Program-made: the position numbers and the translations under genes | Assembly: GCF_963677725.1 (NCBI RefSeq) | Contig: NZ_OY782507.1 | Location: forward strand, 2,976,001 to 3,040,000 | Direction: 5' to 3' | DNA from: an uncultured Cohaesibacter sp. | Lineage (GTDB): Bacteria > Pseudomonadota > Alphaproteobacteria > Rhizobiales > Cohaesibacteraceae | DNA length: 64,000 bases | Notes under the pieces: generated by a model | The model's input: only the letters and a program-made list of their open reading frames with translations | Told to the model about the DNA's origin: nothing | Databases searched by the model: none | Shown here: piece after piece, positions 61,172-64,000 of the stretch | Position numbering within the stretch: the stretch's first letter is position 1 | How the letters are laid out: every line of letters starts with the position of its first letter

Positions 61172-62380
61172 ATGAAAATCACCTGTCCCAATTGTTCGAC
61201 CAGCTATCAGGTGCCCGACGATTATATCAGTGCCGAGGGGCGCTCGGTACGGTGTGCCAATTGCGGCGATACATGGCATGCGGTGCCGGAGGCGTCCCCT
61301 CCCAAAGCGCCCACCCCTCCACCTCCTGTCGCGCCTGAAACGGCTGGCGACAAATCCCAGGACGACATTGATGCCCTGTTCGATAGTCCGTCGGAAGGCA
61401 AAGAGCAGAGTCAGGACGATATTGACGCGCTGTTTGACAGCCCATCAGGGGGGGAAGAGCAAAGCCAGGACGATATTGACGCCCTGTTTGACAGTCCCTC
61501 AGGAGGGGAAGAGCAAAGTCAGGACGATATTGACGCTCTGTTCGACAGCCCCTCAGGAGGAGAGGATCAGAGTCAGGACGATATTGATGCTCTGTTTGAT
61601 AGCCCGTCTGGGGGGGAGGAGCAGAATCAGGACGATATTGATGCTTTGTTTGACAGCCCATCAGGGGGAGAGGATCAAAGTCAAGACGATATCGATTCAC
61701 TGTTCGACAATGATGATGGGGGGGCTGGTGACGGCCCAACCGTGATCACGCCTCAAAATAGCGATGACCCGATGGTCGTGACTGGTGACGATGACCGGTT
61801 CGAATCACCTGTCATGGACTTGATGGATGCGGCCGCCTTTGAAGCGCAAAAGAAGCAGGCGCGCGGCAACGACATTGAATCAAGTGTCCAACGCAAGCAG
61901 CGCAAAAAACGGAAAATCAAGGCAAAATCCAGCAGTAAATTCAAGACACAGGCAACCCAGCGCAAGGAATGGGCCATCGGTGGGACGGCGTTTGTTGCCA
62001 CGCTCATCCTCATTATCAGTCTGTTTGCGGCACCCAACTTCTGGACCCGAAGCTTTCCGGATCTTGCCTCGCTCTATGGCATGTTGGGCATGGATATCAA
62101 TGTCGCCGGGGTCGAAATTGATGCTGTGCATGTGGAACTGGTCCAAAAGGCCGGGGCTCCGGTCATTGCGGTGGAGGCCGAGCTTGTGAATCTTGGCACA
62201 GAACCTGTGAGTCTTCCCTCTGTTCGGTTTTCGGTCCTTGGCAACAACGATTCAGAACTCTATTCATGGGATATCGATCCTGACACCAAGGGATTGGGGC
62301 CGGGCGAGCGAAAGACGATCAAGACGTCGGTTGCCGCGCCCTCACAAGCGAAATTCGTATCGTTGCGGATGTTCCATTGA
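61172..62380 (+). CDS. zinc-ribbon (MJ0042-type) membrane protein with seven SQDDIDALF repeats
   Basis: A 402-residue protein. Residues 1-38 form an MJ0042 zinc ribbon (MKITCPNCSTSYQVPDDYI...RCANCGDTW, four Cys). A Pro-rich linker follows (about 42-58). Residues 62-184 are seven tandem 18-residue units with core SQDDIDALFDSPSGGE(E/D)Q. A basic segment (KQRKKRKIKAKSSSKF, about 240-260) precedes one membrane helix (about 267-290), and the C-terminal domain (about 291-402, VEIDAVHVELVQKAGAPVIAVEAELVNLGTEPV) resembles DUF3426. The zinc ribbon and repeats should face the cytoplasm. The core resembles the FliM peptide (LSQxEIDALL) that binds phosphorylated CheY. I used the ATG at 61172; a GTG at 61142 is in frame. 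It diverges from ftsE and precedes hpt and the response regulator gene cpdR. Confidence 0.9.
   Translation: MKITCPNCSTSYQVPDDYISAEGRSVRCANCGDTWHAVPEASPPKAPTPPPPVAPETAGDKSQDDIDALFDSPSEGKEQSQDDIDALFDSPSGGEEQSQDDIDALFDSPSGGEEQSQDDIDALFDSPSGGEDQSQDDIDALFDSPSGGEEQNQDDIDALFDSPSGGEDQSQDDIDSLFDNDDGGAGDGPTVITPQNSDDPMVVTGDDDRFESPVMDLMDAAAFEAQKKQARGNDIESSVQRKQRKKRKIKAKSSSKFKTQATQRKEWAIGGTAFVATLILIISLFAAPNFWTRSFPDLASLYGMLGMDINVAGVEIDAVHVELVQKAGAPVIAVEAELVNLGTEPVSLPSVRFSVLGNNDSELYSWDIDPDTKGLGPGERKTIKTSVAAPSQAKFVSLRMFH
61355..61732 (+). repeat. seven tandem 54-bp units in the zinc-ribbon gene
   Basis: Units start at 61355, 61409, 61463, 61517, 61571, 61625 and 61679, an exact 54-bp period; the last is degenerate at its end (SLFDNDDGG). 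Synonymous codons differ between units (for example AGTCCGTCG, AGCCCATCA and AGTCCCTCA for Ser-Pro-Ser) while residues stay nearly fixed, so the protein sequence is under selection. Confidence 0.95.
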
Positions 62381-62466
62381 TCCGTCATGTCTTAAGAGTC
62401 ACAGTGGCTCAGATCTGGCCATGACAGGGCCATCCGACCAGCGGCAACAGGAATCCGGACAAAAGC

Positions 62467-62997
62467 ATGACAGACACCATTCACGTCCTCTTTGACGAGG
62501 CGACACTGGCTGATCGCAACATCGAGTTGGCCAAATCCATCGCGGAAGCGGACTATCAAAATCTTCTGGTGATTGCTGTGCTAAAGGGCAGCTTCGTTTT
62601 CGCTGCCGATTTGTTGCGTGCGCTCTATCGGGCAGGTGTGAAACTCGAAGTGGAATTCATGTCCCTGTCGAGCTATGGCTCGGGCACCAAATCCACCGGC
62701 CATGTGCAGGTGGTGCGTGATGTCGAGGAAGAGGTCAATGGTCGTGATGTCCTCTTGATTGATGACATTCTGGAATCGGGCCGGACGCTGGCCTTTGCCA
62801 AGGATCTGCTATCCAATCGCGGCGCCAATCGGGTTGATGTGGCGGTGCTGCTCGACAAGCCAGGCAAGCGGGTGGCCGACATTAAAGGCGATTATGTCGG
62901 CTTTGTCTGTCCGGATAAATTTGTCGTTGGCTATGGGATGGACAAGGCGCATTCCTATCGCGAAGTGCCGTTTGTCGGCTATCTCGAACAGTCTTGA
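62467..62997 (+). CDS. hpt: hypoxanthine phosphoribosyltransferase
   Basis: The 176-residue enzyme makes IMP (and GMP) from the free base and PRPP. The PRPP motif is VLLIDDILESGRTLAFAKDLL, with upstream LVIAVLKGSFVFAADLLRAL and MSLSSYGSGTKSTGHVQVVRDVEEEVNGRD, then KGDYVGFVCPDKFVVGYGMD. These are standard type I PRTase/HPRT words. It follows the zinc-ribbon gene on the same strand with an 86-bp gap. Confidence 0.96.
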   Translation: MTDTIHVLFDEATLADRNIELAKSIAEADYQNLLVIAVLKGSFVFAADLLRALYRAGVKLEVEFMSLSSYGSGTKSTGHVQVVRDVEEEVNGRDVLLIDDILESGRTLAFAKDLLSNRGANRVDVAVLLDKPGKRVADIKGDYVGFVCPDKFVVGYGMDKAHSYREVPFVGYLEQS

Positions 62998-63214
62998 TTC
63001 TCCTGAAATTCGCTTGATTATGAAAGGGTTCCGGCTTGGCCGGGACTCTGGGTGGCTCTGTCTGCTTATCCCGCCGATGGGCTCGTTTGCCGCATCCAAC
63101 TGCCACTTTTCGTCATTGCCTTCGCTTTTGGTAAACCTTTTTCCTGTCAAATGGGCAGGCAAGGTCGGCAAAAGATCTTGGTGTGACGAAAAGAGTATAG
63201 TGGGAGTGGGACAT

Positions 63215-63625
63215 ATGGCCCGAATTCTTCTGACCGAAGACGATGATGGCGTGCGTATGTTTGTTCAACGAGCCTTGATGATGGACGGACATGATGTCAG
63301 AACGGCAGAAGATGGTGGGGATGCCCTTGATGTGCTGACAGATTGTGAAGGGGCGTTTGATCTGCTCCTGACCGATATCAAGATGCCCTTCATGGACGGC
63401 ATTGCGCTGGCCCAGAGTGCGGCGCAAGAGTATCCCGAATTGACCATTTTGATGATGACAGGATTTGCTGATCAGCGCGAACGCTGCGATAGCCTGAATG
63501 CGATCGTTCATGACGTGGTTTCCAAGCCATTTTCTCTGGCAGAAATCCGCAATGCGGTGCGTGAAGCCCTGTCGGGGCGTGCTGCCTCCGGGCCGGCCTC
63601 CTTGGCTCATGTCATGTATGGCTGA
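63215..63625 (+). CDS. cpdR: single-domain response regulator CpdR
   Basis: A 136-residue receiver domain with no output domain. Acidic pocket TEDDD (residues 7-11), phosphoacceptor D54 in LLLTDIKMPFMDG, Thr in MMTGFA and Lys in VSKPF. The words ARILLTEDDDGVRMFVQRAL and LSxAEIRNAVREAL are close to CpdR, which in Caulobacter and Brucella, when unphosphorylated, helps ClpXP find its substrates at the cell pole. The C-terminal tail (SGRAASGPASLAHVMYG) extends slightly past other CpdR proteins. GGGAG lies eight bases before the ATG at 63215; the long frame upstream overlapping hpt is not coding. A terminator follows. Confidence 0.85.
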   Translation: MARILLTEDDDGVRMFVQRALMMDGHDVRTAEDGGDALDVLTDCEGAFDLLLTDIKMPFMDGIALAQSAAQEYPELTILMMTGFADQRERCDSLNAIVHDVVSKPFSLAEIRNAVREALSGRAASGPASLAHVMYG

Positions 63626-63655
63626 TTTCTGCGTTTGGACGCAGACAAAGACTTG

Positions 63656-63685
63656 AAAAAGGGATGGCGTTGCGCCGTCCTTTTT
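63656..63685 (+). terminator. cpdR terminator
   Basis: GGGATGGCG-TTG-CGCCGTCCT hairpin (G-T pairs) between an A-run and TTTTTG, about 30 bp after the stop. A small TCTGCG/CGCAGA hairpin (63628-63645) precedes it. Confidence 0.82.
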
Positions 63686-63904
63686 GCGTTTTGACGAGAC
63701 CCTTTTGAGATCTTCTCAAGCCGGTTATTTTTTGGTCTACAGGCGGCCTCGAATATGATAGAAGGGAAATCCTCATATATGCGTGTCCGCCCTTTTTATC
63801 GGCTTCACAAGGATGCGCTCACTCTCCATCACGATATTGATGGTGCGCAATTGACTTGCAAGGCAGGTCGTTGCCTGCCAAGCCATATTAGAAGGCAAAT
63901 CGAC

Positions 63905-64000
63905 ATGATCGACCTGCTGGGCTATTTTGCTGCCTTGTTGGGAACAGTGTGCTGGATCCCGCAACTCATAAAGGTCTGGAAAACACGCCAGACCAAGGAC
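63905..64000 (+). CDS. PQ-loop / SemiSWEET-like transporter, N-terminal part (cut by window edge)
   Basis: The first 32 codons read MIDLLGYFAALLGTVCWIPQLIKVWKTRQTKD. A membrane helix ending in the PQ motif (WIPQLIKVWKTR) at the start of a short protein is the mark of PQ-loop (MtN3/saliva, SemiSWEET) carriers. GAAGG lies nine bases before the ATG. The rest of the gene is outside the window. Confidence 0.75.
   Translation, partial: MIDLLGYFAALLGTVCWIPQLIKVWKTRQTKD

Noticed and set aside
62759-63214. N-terminal extension of cpdR into hpt
   Set aside because: Overlaps hpt in another frame; the receiver domain and a good Shine-Dalgarno place the start at 63215.

Overview
The window is chromosomal DNA of an alphaproteobacterium, most likely of the order Hyphomicrobiales (Rhizobiales). 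This rests on gene content and order: an Rrf2-family RirA-like iron regulator, a zur regulator, phaR-phaAB, the metX-metW pair, and the block chorismate mutase-hisC-tyrC / DUF2125 / plsC / YdcF / ftsX-ftsE / zinc-ribbon protein / hpt / cpdR. I cannot name a genus from sequence alone. I recognise no rRNA, tRNA, insertion sequence, prophage or CRISPR array. Coding density is high and most operons end in clear hairpin-plus-T terminators.

Layout. 1-180: 5' end of a CHASE2-type sensor gene that runs off the left edge. 347-7937: a catabolic cassette with a class III aminotransferase and a BKACE-family beta-keto acid cleavage enzyme on the minus strand, divergent from a RpiR-type regulator, a TAXI-type TRAP transporter (binding protein and fused permease) and a universal stress protein. 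8025-15080: methylglyoxal synthase, arginase, a large AsmA-like protein with a Gln/Asn-rich tail, and glucose-6-phosphate isomerase. 15138-21599: a peptide/opine-type ABC importer (fused ATPase, two permeases, binding protein) behind an M20 deacylase. 21812-27359: a glutarate-type locus with a ThDP enzyme, a CaiB/BaiF CoA-transferase, glutaryl-CoA dehydrogenase and a LysR regulator. 27676-32230: rirA, 3-hydroxybutyrate dehydrogenase, zur, ispG and a short-chain prenyl diphosphate synthase. 32425-34766: ahpC-ahpD divergent from oxyR. 34993-40006: rpmF, a small membrane protein, a gamma-glutamyltransferase-family enzyme, a small unknown protein and a degenerate-GGDEF/EAL protein. 40109-43182: phaR, phaA, phaB. 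43307-44924: znuB-znuC. 45182-47514: an ALDH7-type lysine-pathway dehydrogenase divergent from an Lrp/AsnC regulator. 47608-63625: gloB, a methyltransferase-like gene, metW-metX, aromatic and histidine biosynthesis genes, envelope and division genes, hpt and cpdR. 63905-64000: 5' end of a PQ-loop (SemiSWEET-like) gene cut by the right edge.

Metabolic theme. Several modules converge on acetyl-CoA, acetoacetate and crotonyl-CoA: the aminotransferase/BKACE pair, the lysine and glutarate genes, 3-hydroxybutyrate dehydrogenase and PHB synthesis under PhaR. Stress and metal control is also dense (OxyR-AhpCD, RirA, Zur-ZnuCB, MgsA, GloB).

Most worth following: (1) a membrane-anchored zinc-ribbon protein with seven exact 18-residue repeats carrying an SQDDIDALF motif, which resembles the FliM peptide that binds CheY, encoded two genes from a CheY-like CpdR; (2) a small unknown gene with a GTTC-N7-GTTC site just upstream, the alphaproteobacterial LexA box; (3) an OxyR lacking the usual second redox cysteine; (4) the aminotransferase/BKACE/TAXI-TRAP cassette with a divergent BKACE active site.
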